A DNA stretch of 64,000 nucleotides from Brevibacterium sp. W7.2 (GCF_018137945.1 NZ_CP073089.1:3410001-3474000); one strand, 5' to 3'. Counted from the stretch's first letter, positions 34,059 through 44,732 are shown. Program-made: numbers and translations. Notes: a model not told the origin generated them from the letters alone.

Positions 34059-34756
34059 TGAGCATCACCGTCCTCGTCGCCGACGACCAGGCCCTTGTCC
34101 GCGACGGCATCGTCACCGTGCTCTCCCTCGCCGAGGGCATCGAGGTGATCGGCGAAGCCTCCGACGGCATCGAGGCCGTCGCCCTCGCCGAGGAGCTCAC
34201 CCCGGACGTCGTGCTCATGGACCTGCGGATGCCCAACCTCGGCGGGGCGGAGGCGACCGCGCGGCTCGCGCAGTCCTGTCCGGGGGTGCGGGTTCTCGTG
34301 CTCACCACCTTCGGCGACGATGCGAGCATCGACTCGGCGCTGCGAGCCGGGGCCGCCGGATTTCTCACGAAGGATGCCGGCCGGGAGGAGATGATCGCCG
34401 CGATCCGGGCGACGGCGGCCGGAGGCACTCCGCTCGATGCGCGCATCGCCGGTCGGGTCGTCGCCGGCCTCCCCGAAGCCCACCCCGTTTCGCTGCACGA
34501 ACGGTTCCCCGAACTCACGGTGCGAGAGGCCGATGTCCTCCGGCTCATGGCCGAAGGAGCGACGAACCCAGAGATCGCCGAGCACCTGTTCCTCGGAGTC
34601 TCGACGGTGAAGTCCCACATCAACTCGCTTTTCGCGAAGCTCGGAGTGAGCCGGCGCAGCGACGCGATCGCCCTCGCCCGCGGAGAGGGCGGTCTTCCCC
34701 CTGCACGAATGGGAGACGACCATGAGCGACCCGACACCCGACGCGACCGCCCCTGA
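34055..34756 (+). CDS. NarL/LuxR-type response regulator
   Basis: A 233-residue regulator with a receiver domain (acidic VADDQ, phosphoacceptor in VVLMDLRMPNLGG, Thr in VLTTFGDDAS, Lys in GFLTKDAG) and a C-terminal LuxR helix-turn-helix (LTVREADVLRLMAEGATNPEIAEHLFLGVSTVKSHINSLFAKLGV). Translated with the kinase through an ATGA overlap; the second ATG at 34058 is also possible, with GGTGGGAG at 34043-34050. Target genes unknown. The last 20 residues are polar and poorly conserved. Confidence 0.92.
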   Translation: MMSITVLVADDQALVRDGIVTVLSLAEGIEVIGEASDGIEAVALAEELTPDVVLMDLRMPNLGGAEATARLAQSCPGVRVLVLTTFGDDASIDSALRAGAAGFLTKDAGREEMIAAIRATAAGGTPLDARIAGRVVAGLPEAHPVSLHERFPELTVREADVLRLMAEGATNPEIAEHLFLGVSTVKSHINSLFAKLGVSRRSDAIALARGEGGLPPARMGDDHERPDTRRDRP

Positions 34757-34962
34757 GACTCTGCGACCAACTGTGTCTCCGCGATGAGCCTTGGGTCTCC
34801 CGCGATCTTCCCTCGGACCGAACCGGCAGGAGGCTACACTGACTCCCACGGAACGCGGACGCCGCTGCACTCGATCCGCGCCGCTTCACCCACCAGCCCA
34901 CGGAGACCCGCACTCCAGCCCACGTACACCAGCCCTCCAGCCCACGGACGAAGGACCCGACG

Positions 34963-35676
34963 ATGACCGCTCGCCGCACCCTCCTCATCAGCGAGGACCT
35001 CATGCTGCTCCTCCTGCCCGAGAGCGGGAAGGTCCCCACGATCACCCCGGGCCTCGAGTCCGCGCTCACCGGCGCCCTTCTCGTCGACCTCGCCGAGGCC
35101 GGGTTCGTCGACATCCTCCCCGGACCCGATCCGAGTTCGCCGTTCATCCGACCGGCCGAGGTCCCTCGCCCCACCGATCCGATGTTCGTCAACGCGATCG
35201 CACTCCTCGGGCAGAAGGAGCGTCCGCTTGCCTCGGCGCTGCCGATCCTGCTCCCCCGCCTCGACGATGTCCTCCTCGTCCGGCTCGGCAACCACGGCAT
35301 CCTCGACCATCACCGCTCGCGCTTCCTCGGCCTCTTCCCCACCTCGTCGTGGGAGGTCGTCGACCCGGGCCCGGAAGAGCGGCTGCGGGCAGCGCTCACC
35401 GCGGTCCTCGATGGCGGGGCCCAGCCGGATGTGCGGACCGAAACGATCATCGCCCTCCTCCATGCCGCCGAGGCGGCCGACGAGGTCTCCCCGCCCCTGA
35501 CCTGGGATGCGCAGGTGGCCCAGCAGGTCGCGATGGCAGCGTGGGCGTCGGAACCTGTGCGGGACATCGTCGAGGCGGCGGCCGCCTCGGCGAGGCACAC
35601 GTCGAGCACGGCATCCGCGCGCGACCGGGCGACCGGAGCCCGCGTCGCCCGCGCCTCCGCGGGCCCGGACAGCTGA
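34963..35676 (+). CDS. GPP34 (GOLPH3-fold) family protein
   Basis: A 237-residue soluble protein of the GPP34 family, the fold of the eukaryotic Golgi phosphoprotein GOLPH3 (LLISEDLMLLLLPESGKV, LTGALLVDLAEAGFVDI, RLDDVLLVRLGNHGILD). Eukaryotic members bind phosphatidylinositol 4-phosphate; the role of the many actinobacterial copies is unknown. GAAGGA precedes the ATG. The upstream gap has three imperfect CCAGCCCACG units (around 34887-34944) and a possible -10 TACACT. The C-terminal 40 residues are Ala/Arg/Ser-rich. Confidence 0.82.
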   Translation: MTARRTLLISEDLMLLLLPESGKVPTITPGLESALTGALLVDLAEAGFVDILPGPDPSSPFIRPAEVPRPTDPMFVNAIALLGQKERPLASALPILLPRLDDVLLVRLGNHGILDHHRSRFLGLFPTSSWEVVDPGPEERLRAALTAVLDGGAQPDVRTETIIALLHAAEAADEVSPPLTWDAQVAQQVAMAAWASEPVRDIVEAAAASARHTSSTASARDRATGARVARASAGPDS

Positions 35677-35701
35677 GCCGACCGCGCCTCGCCTCACCAC
35701 C

Positions 35702-35824
35702 GTCGATCCACGCCGGGCACGAATTCCGCGTCGCCCGCGACGCGGATTTCCGGCCCCGCGTGGATCGGGCGAGCCGCGATTCGCGGACGCATCGATATTC
35801 GAGCTCCGCGTGGATCGACAGGCG
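35702..35824. repeat. Dispersed palindromic repeat, copy A
   Basis: GATCCACGC...GCGTGGATC arms surround CACGAATTCCGCGTCGCC and GCGACGCGGATTTCC, followed by CGCATCGATATTC and a further GCGTGGATC. Copy B at 42489-42610 has the same parts in the same order with scattered differences. Confidence 0.75.
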
Positions 35825-35989
35825 TCCGTGAATGCACGAGGTCCCCGAATGCGTTCATCCGGGGACCTGGTGTGCCTCGCAGTGCGCTTTGTGCCGCGTC
35901 ACGCGCCCTGCGACGCTTCGAGCGCGGTATGACATGCCGCTTCGTTTGGCCGCGACGCTTCGAGCGCCGCGCCCTGCGCCGCATCGCCC

Positions 35990-36018
35990 GCGCCGCGCCG
36001 CACGGAGCGGCGCGGCGC
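35990..36018. terminator. Bidirectional hairpin between GPP34 and copC
   Basis: GCGCCGCGCCGC (35990-36001) pairs perfectly with GCGGCGCGGCGC (36007-36018) over a five-base loop, 20 bases from the copC stop. Confidence 0.6.
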
Positions 36019-36038
36019 ACCACGCCACGACTCGTGCG

Positions 36039-36671
36039 TCAGTCCTTCGTCGTGTCGTCCTTCGTGCCGGGCAGGCCCTGGGCCTTGCGGCGCATGAGGA
36101 GGACGACGATGACAATGATCGCCAGGGCACCGACGCCGAGGAGGACCATCATCGGCATCGACATGCCGGTGTCGCTGCCGGTCGATTCGCCGATCTCACC
36201 GCGGGTCTCGGTGTTCTGACCCGGCTCGTCGACGACAGCGCCGCCGAGACCTGCCTGCGTCGTCTGCTCGACGGAGCCGCCGGCACCCTCGGCGTCGCCG
36301 ATCGTGAACGCGAAGTTGCCGGAGATCGGGTGGCCGTCGGAGGAGACGACGCGCCACACGACGGTGTACGCGCCGGGCTTGAGGTTGTCGGGCAGGGCGA
36401 CGGACAGCTTCTTGCCTTCGGCGGTGAGCTCACCTGCGGAGACGTCGGTGCCGTCGACCTTGACCATGACTTCGGAGCCCACGGCCTGGATCTCGCCGGA
36501 GAAGTTCATCTCGAGCCACTCGGGCTGCTTGTCGAGCTGTGCCCCGTTCTCGGGGTTCGTCGAGATCAGCTGGTCGTGGGCGCTGGCCGGTGCCGCCGCG
36601 ACGACGCTCAGGGCGGCGACGATGAGTGCGGCGAAGACCAGCCTGAGAGCGGACCACTGTGTGCGAGTCAT
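36039..36671 (-). CDS. CopC-domain copper-binding protein with C-terminal membrane anchor
   Basis: A 210-residue exported protein: signal peptide (LRLVFAALIVAALSVVAAAPASA), then a CopC/YobA domain whose mature N-terminus starts with the copper-ligand histidine in AHDQLISTNPENGAQL and has the second His in SSDGHPISGNFAF. A flexible Thr/Gly/Glu linker leads to one C-terminal helix (MVLLGVGALAIIVIVVLLM) and a basic tail. Usually paired with CopD, which is not adjacent. Start at 36671 with GAAGGAG. Role: periplasmic-side copper binding or delivery. Confidence 0.88.
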   Translation of the reverse strand: MTRTQWSALRLVFAALIVAALSVVAAAPASAHDQLISTNPENGAQLDKQPEWLEMNFSGEIQAVGSEVMVKVDGTDVSAGELTAEGKKLSVALPDNLKPGAYTVVWRVVSSDGHPISGNFAFTIGDAEGAGGSVEQTTQAGLGGAVVDEPGQNTETRGEIGESTGSDTGMSMPMMVLLGVGALAIIVIVVLLMRRKAQGLPGTKDDTTKD

Positions 36672-36745
36672 GCGAGTTTCTCCTTCAACGATGTTCGGGT
36701 GCCTTGACGCCCAGCCGGCCGGCAACCTCGTCCCTGGTGTCAGTA

Positions 36746-37318
36746 TCACCGAGGTTGCCCGGCGACGACGTGCAGGTGATCTGTGATTCCCGGCACGGAC
36801 CTCACCATTGTCTCAAGAGTTTCTTCGAAATCTGTCAACCGGCCGCCGTACCACGGGTCGGCGACGTCAGGAGCGGGTGCGTCATCGTCTCCCCCGCCGA
36901 GGCGGCCCCCGCTCCCGTACGGATCCGCCGTCCCGCCTCGGCGGGGGTCGACCGACGCCTCGGGGTCGAACTCGCGCAGCATGCGCAGCTCCGGGCGCGC
37001 CTCGGCGGGAAGGTCGGCGATGAGACGCTCAAGGGCGCGGTAGTGGCGGGCGGTCATCGCGACGGCGAGGTCGCGGTCGGCGAGCCATTCGGCGGTGATC
37101 TGCCGGGCGGCATGGTCGTCGGTGCGGTAGCCGGCGGCGGCGAGCACCCGCGCCTGCCGGGGGTCGATGGGGTTGCCCTCCTCCTCGTCGCTGATGCCGG
37201 CTGAGTCGACGACCGCCTCGGCGCCGATGGTCTCCAAGTGACGTTCGAGGACGCGTTCGGCGGTGACGGACCGGCAGATGTTGCCGGTGCACACGAACAC
37301 GACGGACGGCAGAGCCAT
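36746..37318 (-). CDS. Low-molecular-weight protein tyrosine phosphatase
   Basis: A 190-residue LMW-PTP. The P-loop C10-TGNICR-S begins at residue 10 and the general-acid Asp is in a DPWYGG-type loop. Between about residues 130 and 150 there is an extra Gly/Asp/Ala-rich insert containing a second DPYG, making the enzyme longer than the usual 150-160 residues. Such enzymes dephosphorylate tyrosine or arginine in proteins controlling polysaccharide export or stress. Start at 37318 with GAGGAG upstream. Located ahead of copC on the same strand, 74 bases apart. Confidence 0.87.
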   Translation of the reverse strand: MALPSVVFVCTGNICRSVTAERVLERHLETIGAEAVVDSAGISDEEEGNPIDPRQARVLAAAGYRTDDHAARQITAEWLADRDLAVAMTARHYRALERLIADLPAEARPELRMLREFDPEASVDPRRGGTADPYGSGGRLGGGDDDAPAPDVADPWYGGRLTDFEETLETMVRSVPGITDHLHVVAGQPR

Positions 37319-37371
37319 ACTCTCACTCCTCACTCAGGGGACAAGGCCACCGTCCACGATACTGTTGCACC

Positions 37372-39369
37372 ATGACTTCTCACACCTCGACGTCACCGGT
37401 GAATCCCGAGTCCGCGGGAGCCTCTGCTGACATCGCTCCCCTCGAGTCGGTGCGCCCGCAGGACGACCTCTTCCGCCACATCAACGGGCGGTGGATCGAC
37501 GCGTTCACGATCCCCGACGACCGCGCCGGCGACGGAGCCATGCGCGAGCTCTTCGACACCGCGGAGACGAAGGTGCGCTCGATCATCCGCTCCGTCGTCG
37601 ACGACCCGCAGGAGGCCGGCGGCGAGGGGCAGAAGGTCGCGGACCTCTTCTCCTCGTTCATGGACCTCGAGCGGATCAACGAGCTCGGCATCACCCCGCT
37701 CGAGGCGACGTTCGCCGCCATCGACTCAGCCGAGTCGAAGGCGGAGCTCGCGAACCTCCTCGGGCGGCTGGAGACCGAGGGCATCGGGGGGCTGCTCGGC
37801 GGGTACGTCACCGCCGACGCCAAGGACTCCGACATCTACGCCCTCTACCTCGTCCAAGCCGGGATCTCCCTGCCCGACGAGGACTACTACTTCAACGACG
37901 ACTTCGCCGAGGTGCGGGAGAAGTTCCTCGCGCATGTGCAGAGGATGTCCGGATTCGCCGGCCTCGGTGAGGCTGCGGGGATCACCGACGCCGAGGTGGC
38001 CGCGAAGGTCATGGCGTTCGAGACCGCACTCGCCCGCCACCACTGGGACCGCGTGGCCACCCGTGATGCCGAGAAGACGTACAACAAGCACACGCTCGCG
38101 CAGCTGCGCGAGCTCGGCCCCGGGTTCGACTTCGATGCGTGGTTCGCCGCGGTCGCCGCCGACATCGACGGCGAACTCGAGACCGTCGTCGTCGGCCAGC
38201 CCTCGTACGTCGCCGGCATGGCCCAGGTGTGGGAGGACACCGACCTCGAGACGCTCAAGGTGTGGCTGCGATGGTCGGTGCTCACCTCGACGGCGTCCCT
38301 GCTCACCGACGAGATCGTCGAAGAGGACTTCGACTTCAACTCCCGCACGCTCTCGGGCACTCCGGCGCTGCGGGACCGCTGGAAGCGCGGGGTCGGGCTC
38401 GTCGAGTCCCTCCTCGGCGAGGCGGTCGGCAAGCTCTACGTCGAAGCCGAGTTCCCGCCTGCCGCGAAGGACGCGATCGACCACCTCGTCGACATGCTCA
38501 TCAAGGCGTACGAGAAGTCGATCACCGAACTCGACTGGATGAGCGAGGAGACGAAGCAGCGGGCGCTCGTCAAGCTCTCGAAGTTCACGCCGAAGGTCGG
38601 CTACCCGGTCAAGTGGCGCGAGTACCCGGCAGAGATGGCCGCCGACGACCTCGTCGGCAACGTCCGCCGCGCCGCCCGAGCCGAGCACGCCCGCCAGATC
38701 ACGCGCATCGGCGGGGAGATCGACCGCACCGAGTGGCTGATGACCCCGCAGACGGTCAACGCCTACTACCACCCGGTGATGAACGAGATCGTCTTCCCCG
38801 CCGCGATCCTCCAGCCTCCGTTCTTCGACGCCGAGGGTTCGGTGCCGGCGAACTTCGGGGCGATCGGCGCGGTCATCGGCCACGAGATCGGACACGGCTT
38901 CGACGATCAGGGCTCGCGCTACGACGGCGACGGCAACCTCGTCGACTGGTGGACGGCCGAGGATCGGGAGCGCTTCGAGGAGCGCACGAAGGCCCTCATC
39001 GACCAGTACGACGCGCTCGTTCCCGCCGGTCTCGAGGCCGGTCAGCACGTCAACGGGGCACTCACCGTGGGAGAGAACATCGGCGACCTCGGCGGACTGT
39101 CGATCGGGTGGAAGGCGCTCGAACTCGAACTCGGCCGCACCCCCACCGAAGCGGAGGCCGCGGAGTTCTTCGCCGCATGGGCGAAGGCGTGGCGGACGAA
39201 GATGCGCACCGAGGAGCGCGTCCGCAGGCTGAGCATCGACCCGCATTCGCCGGAGGAGTTCCGGTGCAACCAGGTCGTGAAGAACATGACGGCCTTCCAC
39301 GACACCTTCGGCGTGAGCGAGTCCGATGCCATGTACCTCGCGCCCGAGGCCCGCGTGACCATCTGGTAG
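37372..39369 (+). CDS. M13 family (neprilysin-like) zinc metallopeptidase
   Basis: A 665-residue endopeptidase with the full M13 signature: substrate-binding NAYYHPVMNEIVFPAAILQPP, zinc site VIGHEIGHGFDDQGS, third ligand in ENIGDLGG, and the C-terminal DPHSPEEFRCN...FGV. There is no signal peptide or membrane helix, so this is a cytosolic PepO-type enzyme. TACTGT lies six bases before the ATG (leaderless). It ends in a nested hairpin shared with the convergent DUF1684 gene. Confidence 0.93.
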   Translation: MTSHTSTSPVNPESAGASADIAPLESVRPQDDLFRHINGRWIDAFTIPDDRAGDGAMRELFDTAETKVRSIIRSVVDDPQEAGGEGQKVADLFSSFMDLERINELGITPLEATFAAIDSAESKAELANLLGRLETEGIGGLLGGYVTADAKDSDIYALYLVQAGISLPDEDYYFNDDFAEVREKFLAHVQRMSGFAGLGEAAGITDAEVAAKVMAFETALARHHWDRVATRDAEKTYNKHTLAQLRELGPGFDFDAWFAAVAADIDGELETVVVGQPSYVAGMAQVWEDTDLETLKVWLRWSVLTSTASLLTDEIVEEDFDFNSRTLSGTPALRDRWKRGVGLVESLLGEAVGKLYVEAEFPPAAKDAIDHLVDMLIKAYEKSITELDWMSEETKQRALVKLSKFTPKVGYPVKWREYPAEMAADDLVGNVRRAARAEHARQITRIGGEIDRTEWLMTPQTVNAYYHPVMNEIVFPAAILQPPFFDAEGSVPANFGAIGAVIGHEIGHGFDDQGSRYDGDGNLVDWWTAEDRERFEERTKALIDQYDALVPAGLEAGQHVNGALTVGENIGDLGGLSIGWKALELELGRTPTEAEAAEFFAAWAKAWRTKMRTEERVRRLSIDPHSPEEFRCNQVVKNMTAFHDTFGVSESDAMYLAPEARVTIW

Positions 39370-39381
39370 GTCTCGTCCCGA

Positions 39382-39436
39382 CAACCCTCCGGGCGCTGGG
39401 CAACCCTGCGCGGGGTTGCCGAGCGCCGGAGGGTTG
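39382..39436. terminator. Nested hairpin between convergent genes
   Basis: CAACCCTCCGGGCGCT (39382-39397) pairs with 39422-39436 apart from one bulged G, and inside it GGCAACCC (39399-39406) pairs with GGGTTGCC (39413-39420). It lies between the M13 peptidase and the minus-strand DUF1684 gene. Confidence 0.65.
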
Positions 39437-39459
39437 CCGGAATCGGGGTCGCCGCGCCT

Positions 39460-40956
39460 CTATCGGTGCCGGCGGACCATCGTGACGACGCGGAAGTCGA
39501 ACTCCTCCCAGCTGCCGATCGGCGCCTTCGCCGCCAGCGCCGCCTCGAATTCGCCGATCTCGCGGTACGTCGATTCGAGCGGCAGCGTCATGTCCGCCTC
39601 CGCGTAGATGAGTCCGGTCGAGTCGGTGCCGACGACGTCGAGTCCCACCGAGGCAGGGTCGAGTTCGTTGTTCATGACGATCGGCACCCGACCGGGTGTC
39701 GTCGCGGGCGGTTCGGGGGTCGCCTCGGTGTGGCCCTGCTGGTCGCGCAGCTCCCGCTGGGCGGTGATGACGAACTCCGCGAACGCCCCGATCCCGATGA
39801 CCGGCAGCCGTGAGGTGAGCGCATCGGTGGCGACCCTGACCAACCGCGAGCGCGCCTTGCGCGTGAGCGGGGCGAGATCGCCGCCGGACATCGCGACCCC
39901 GTCGAAGCCGACGAGCGACTGGTCGATCTCATCCTCGTTGGGGTTGAGGACGGTCATGTCGAGGCCGAAACGCGCGTACCACGGTCGGGTCGCCTCGGCG
40001 CTCGCCTCGTCCCACCAGCGGTAGAAGAGGAAGGGGACATTGATGCCGGCCTCCGAGTAGAAGAACGGGGGCCGCCGTTCTCCGGCGGTGACGGCGAAGG
40101 GCACGACGTTGCCCGGCACCGGAGCCGGGCACGTGGCGAACGCGGAGAACGCGAACGGGTAGTTCACCGCGCGGTTGAAGTCGACGACGAGCGATCCGTC
40201 GGCGTTGGGGATGCCCAGATCGAGGGTCCGCCACGCCGAGGTGGTCCTCCCGTTCGTGGCATCGTGGAAGTCGAGCTGGAGTCCGGTCGCCGGGCACCCG
40301 GAGGCGATGAGCGTGACCTCGCCGTCGGGGCCGGTGAACGTGACCTCGCCGACGACCGTCGTCGTCAGCTCGAGACCCTCCTGCGCGGTGGAGACCGGTT
40401 GTGCCTGCGGCTGCTCATAGGGGGTGAAGCGACCGAGGAAGACGAACTCACGGTTGGGGTCGTAGACGGGGACCTCGACGAATTTGCTCAGCAGCGGCGA
40501 CTTCGCGTCGCGGATCCGCACACCGATCCGCCCACCGCGGTCGATGAGCTCGTAGAGCACGTGCCCGACGGTGAACCAGCCGAGCGAACCGCCCGGCGGC
40601 AGCTTCGCACTGAAACCGGTGTCCTCGACCCTGACCTGGGGCGAGTCGTCGGCGGGGGCCTCCCCTGCGGTAGCTCCGTCCTCGGCGGAAGCTCCGTCCT
40701 CAGCGGTAGATCTGTCCTCGGCGGGGCGGGAGAGGAGGTCCAAAGTCTGTGCGGCGGGGCCGGCCTTCGTGCTCGGGTCGAGCGCGAGGCGCACCCAGCC
40801 GTCGTCGTCGACGGTGAAGGTGCCGGGGGCGTCGGGCCAGGTCGACTCCTCATCGAGCCAGTGCAGGCCGACGACGCTGAGCCAGCCGAAGGGGGTCGCC
40901 AACGACGAGTTCCGCGAGTCCCGCCAGGTGTTCCATTCGGCCACGAACTGGTTCAC
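39460..40956 (-). CDS. DUF1684-domain protein with additional C-terminal domain
   Basis: A 498-residue protein. The N-terminal 300 residues match DUF1684 (FVAEWNTWRDSRNSSLATPFGWLSVVGLHWLDE, LDFHDATNG, DLGIPNADGSLVVDFNRAVNYPFAFSAFATCPAP), a family of unknown function. Family members usually end there; here a further 180 residues with a conserved-looking core (LVGFDGVAMSGGDLAPLTRKARSRLVRVATDALTS) follow, which I cannot assign. A Glu/Asp/Ala-rich insert (STAEDGASAEDGATAGEA) interrupts the first domain. I prefer the GTG at 40956 (GAGGGG eight bases upstream, family-like VNQFVAEW start) over an ATG at 40980. Divergent from the M18 aminopeptidase. Confidence 0.75.
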   Translation of the reverse strand: MNQFVAEWNTWRDSRNSSLATPFGWLSVVGLHWLDEESTWPDAPGTFTVDDDGWVRLALDPSTKAGPAAQTLDLLSRPAEDRSTAEDGASAEDGATAGEAPADDSPQVRVEDTGFSAKLPPGGSLGWFTVGHVLYELIDRGGRIGVRIRDAKSPLLSKFVEVPVYDPNREFVFLGRFTPYEQPQAQPVSTAQEGLELTTTVVGEVTFTGPDGEVTLIASGCPATGLQLDFHDATNGRTTSAWRTLDLGIPNADGSLVVDFNRAVNYPFAFSAFATCPAPVPGNVVPFAVTAGERRPPFFYSEAGINVPFLFYRWWDEASAEATRPWYARFGLDMTVLNPNEDEIDQSLVGFDGVAMSGGDLAPLTRKARSRLVRVATDALTSRLPVIGIGAFAEFVITAQRELRDQQGHTEATPEPPATTPGRVPIVMNNELDPASVGLDVVGTDSTGLIYAEADMTLPLESTYREIGEFEAALAAKAPIGSWEEFDFRVVTMVRRHR

Positions 40957-41008
40957 GTCGAAGTCCCCTCGCAATCTCATTCGTCGTCCCGCGTCTGCCG
41001 CTTCGGAG

Positions 41009-41036
41009 CTGTGATCAAAGCACCTGTGATCAAAGC
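41009..41036. promoter_or_regulatory. 13-bp direct repeat in the DUF1684/M18 divergent promoter
   Basis: CTGTGATCAAAGC occurs at 41009-41021 and 41024-41036, 15 bases apart, with TGATCA palindromes inside each copy. Possible regulator site just upstream of the TAGGCT box. Confidence 0.45.
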
Positions 41037-41060
41037 TACCGCAAAGGATAGGCTGAGAAA

Positions 41061-42368
41061 ATGAGCACTCCTCCCACCGACCAGACAGCAAACGCGCAGG
41101 TCGCAGCCGATCTCTCGGAATTCGTCTCTGCCTCTCCCTGCTCCTATCATGCCACCGCTGCCGCCGCCGACCGTCTCGGCGCCGCCGGCTTCCACCGGCT
41201 CGACGAACGCGACTCCTGGGCGCTAGAACCCGGCCGCGGATACTTCGTCGTCCGCGACGGTGCGATCATCGCGTGGATGACCCCGACAGAGACCACCTCG
41301 GTGATCCCGCCGTTCCGCGTCCTCGGGTCGCACACCGACTCCCCCGCCTTCAAGCTCAAGCCCGGTGAGGAGTTCACGACCGCCGGGGTGCGCCAGGTCG
41401 GCGTCGAGATCTACGGCGGGCCGCTGCTCAACTCGTGGCTCGACCGGGAGCTCGCGTTCGCCGGGCGCCTCAGCCTCGCCGACGGCACCGTCGTTCTCGC
41501 GCGCACCGGGGCGATCGCGCGCATCCCGCAGCTGGCCATCCACCTCGACCGGCAGGTCAACGAGGGCCTCACCCTCGACAAGCAGCGCCACACGACCCCG
41601 ATCGTCGGTCTTGCTGATCTCGCCGAGGCCGACGTCCTCGAGCTCCTCGCCGCCTCCGCCGAGGTGGACCCCGAGCTCATCGTCGGCCACGACGTCTACA
41701 CGATCCCCGTCCAGGAGCCTGCGCTCTTCGGTGCCGCGGACGAGTTCTTCGCCTCGCCGAGGCTGGACAACCTCCTCTCCGTCCACGCCGGGGTCACCGC
41801 GATGGTCGGGCTCGACGCCGAGGCGCTCGACCACCTCGCCCTCTTCGCCGGGTTCGACCACGAGGAGATCGGGTCGAACTCTCGGTCCGGGGCGAGCGGA
41901 CCGTTCCTCGCCGACGTCGCCGAGCGCATCGTTGCCTCCCTCTACCCCGACGCGACGCGCAGCGACCACCTCGCCGCGCTGGCCGGGTCGGTGTGCGTGT
42001 CCTCGGACGCCGGTCATGCCGTCCACCCGAACTATCAGGAGCGGCACGACCCGCAGGTGCGGCCCCGACTCGGCGGAGGACCGCTGCTCAAGCACAATGC
42101 GCAGCAGCGGTATGCGACCGACGCCGTGGGCACCGCGGTGTGGGCTAAGGCGTGCACTGCGGCCGGGGTCGAGTACCAGGACTTCGTGTCGAACAACTCC
42201 GTGCCGTGCGGGTCGACGATCGGACCGCTGACGGCGACGCGGATGGGGATGACGACCGTCGACGTGGGACCGGCGCTCTACTCGATGCACTCGGCGCGGG
42301 AGATGTGCGCGATCAGCGACGTCGTCGCCCTCGGTGCCGCCGCCAAGGCCTTCCTCCAGGGAGCGTAG
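41061..42368 (+). CDS. M18 family aminopeptidase
   Basis: A 435-residue tetrahedral zinc aminopeptidase of the aspartyl/lysyl aminopeptidase type. Metal and active-site segments: SHTDSPAFKLKP, SPRLDNLLSVHAG, FDHEEIGSNSRSGA and VGPALYSMHSAREM. It removes N-terminal (often acidic) residues in the cytosol. TAGGCT at 41049-41054 lies six bases before the ATG, giving a leaderless message. The length equals the usual M18 length. Confidence 0.93.
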   Translation: MSTPPTDQTANAQVAADLSEFVSASPCSYHATAAAADRLGAAGFHRLDERDSWALEPGRGYFVVRDGAIIAWMTPTETTSVIPPFRVLGSHTDSPAFKLKPGEEFTTAGVRQVGVEIYGGPLLNSWLDRELAFAGRLSLADGTVVLARTGAIARIPQLAIHLDRQVNEGLTLDKQRHTTPIVGLADLAEADVLELLAASAEVDPELIVGHDVYTIPVQEPALFGAADEFFASPRLDNLLSVHAGVTAMVGLDAEALDHLALFAGFDHEEIGSNSRSGASGPFLADVAERIVASLYPDATRSDHLAALAGSVCVSSDAGHAVHPNYQERHDPQVRPRLGGGPLLKHNAQQRYATDAVGTAVWAKACTAAGVEYQDFVSNNSVPCGSTIGPLTATRMGMTTVDVGPALYSMHSAREMCAISDVVALGAAAKAFLQGA

Positions 42369-42488
42369 GGGCCGGCGCCGGCACTCCACGCGTCGGTCCG
42401 GGCGAGATCGGCGCTCTCTGGCGTCGGTCCGGGCGGGATCGGCGCCGCCACTCCGTACGCCGATCCACGCGCAGCCGACACTTCCAGC

Positions 42489-42610
42489 CTCGATCCACGC
42501 TGGGCCCGAATTCCGCGTCGCCCAAGACGCGGAATTCCGGCTGCGCGTTGATCGAGAGCGACCGACTTCGCGGGAGCATCGATTTTCTCCCGCCGCGTTG
42601 ATCGAGCGCG
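42489..42610. repeat. Dispersed palindromic repeat, copy B
   Basis: CGATCCACGC, GAATTCCGCGTCGCCC, GACGCGGAATTCCGG, GCGCGTTGATCGAG, GCATCGATTTTC and GCCGCGTTGATCGAG match copy A at 35702-35824 part by part. A partial extra arm (GCCGATCCACGCG) lies just upstream near 42463. GGAATTCCGG/CCGAATTCCG arms form a hairpin. Confidence 0.75.
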
Positions 42611-42653
42611 ACCGGGTACGCGGTGATCGAGGGCGATCGGCAGTCGCCGGGCG

Positions 42654-42757
42654 GTCGACGAGGTGGCCGCCGAACCGTCGACAAGGCGGTCGACGAGGCG
42701 GCCGCCGAACAGTCGACGAGGTGGTCGCCGAACGGTCGACGGGCGGTCGACGAGACG
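42654..42757. repeat. Tandem array of 23-bp GTCGAC units
   Basis: Three 23-bp units GTCGACGAGGYGGYCGCCGA+ACn (42654, 42689, 42712) alternate with truncated 11-12-bp units, giving six GTCGAC palindromes in 104 bases. No reading frame of interest crosses it. Confidence 0.7.
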
Positions 42758-42800
42758 CGCTGTTTTGTGGCGACGCGCACACTGTGATAGTCGTTGTGTG

Positions 42801-44693
<1,893 letters not shown>

Positions 44694-44732
44694 GGCGCCG
44701 GGGGCGCTGCCAGCGTCGGGTGACTCAGTCCC

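Larger units (their letters stand above)
35677..36038. other. Intergenic region of repeats between convergent genes
   Basis: No gene. It holds a 120-bp palindromic repeat (35702-35824), two copies of GCGACGCTTCGAGCGC (35910-35925 and 35952-35967) each next to GCGCCCTGCG, and a 12-bp hairpin at the right end. Confidence 0.7.
42369..42800. other. Intergenic region upstream of thiC, rich in repeats
   Basis: No gene. It contains a GGCGTCGGTCCGGGCG-type doublet near 42390-42440, palindromic repeat copy B, an array of GTCGAC units (42654-42757), and the thiC promoter region; GATAGT at about 42786-42791 is a possible -10 for the riboswitch transcript. Confidence 0.65.
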
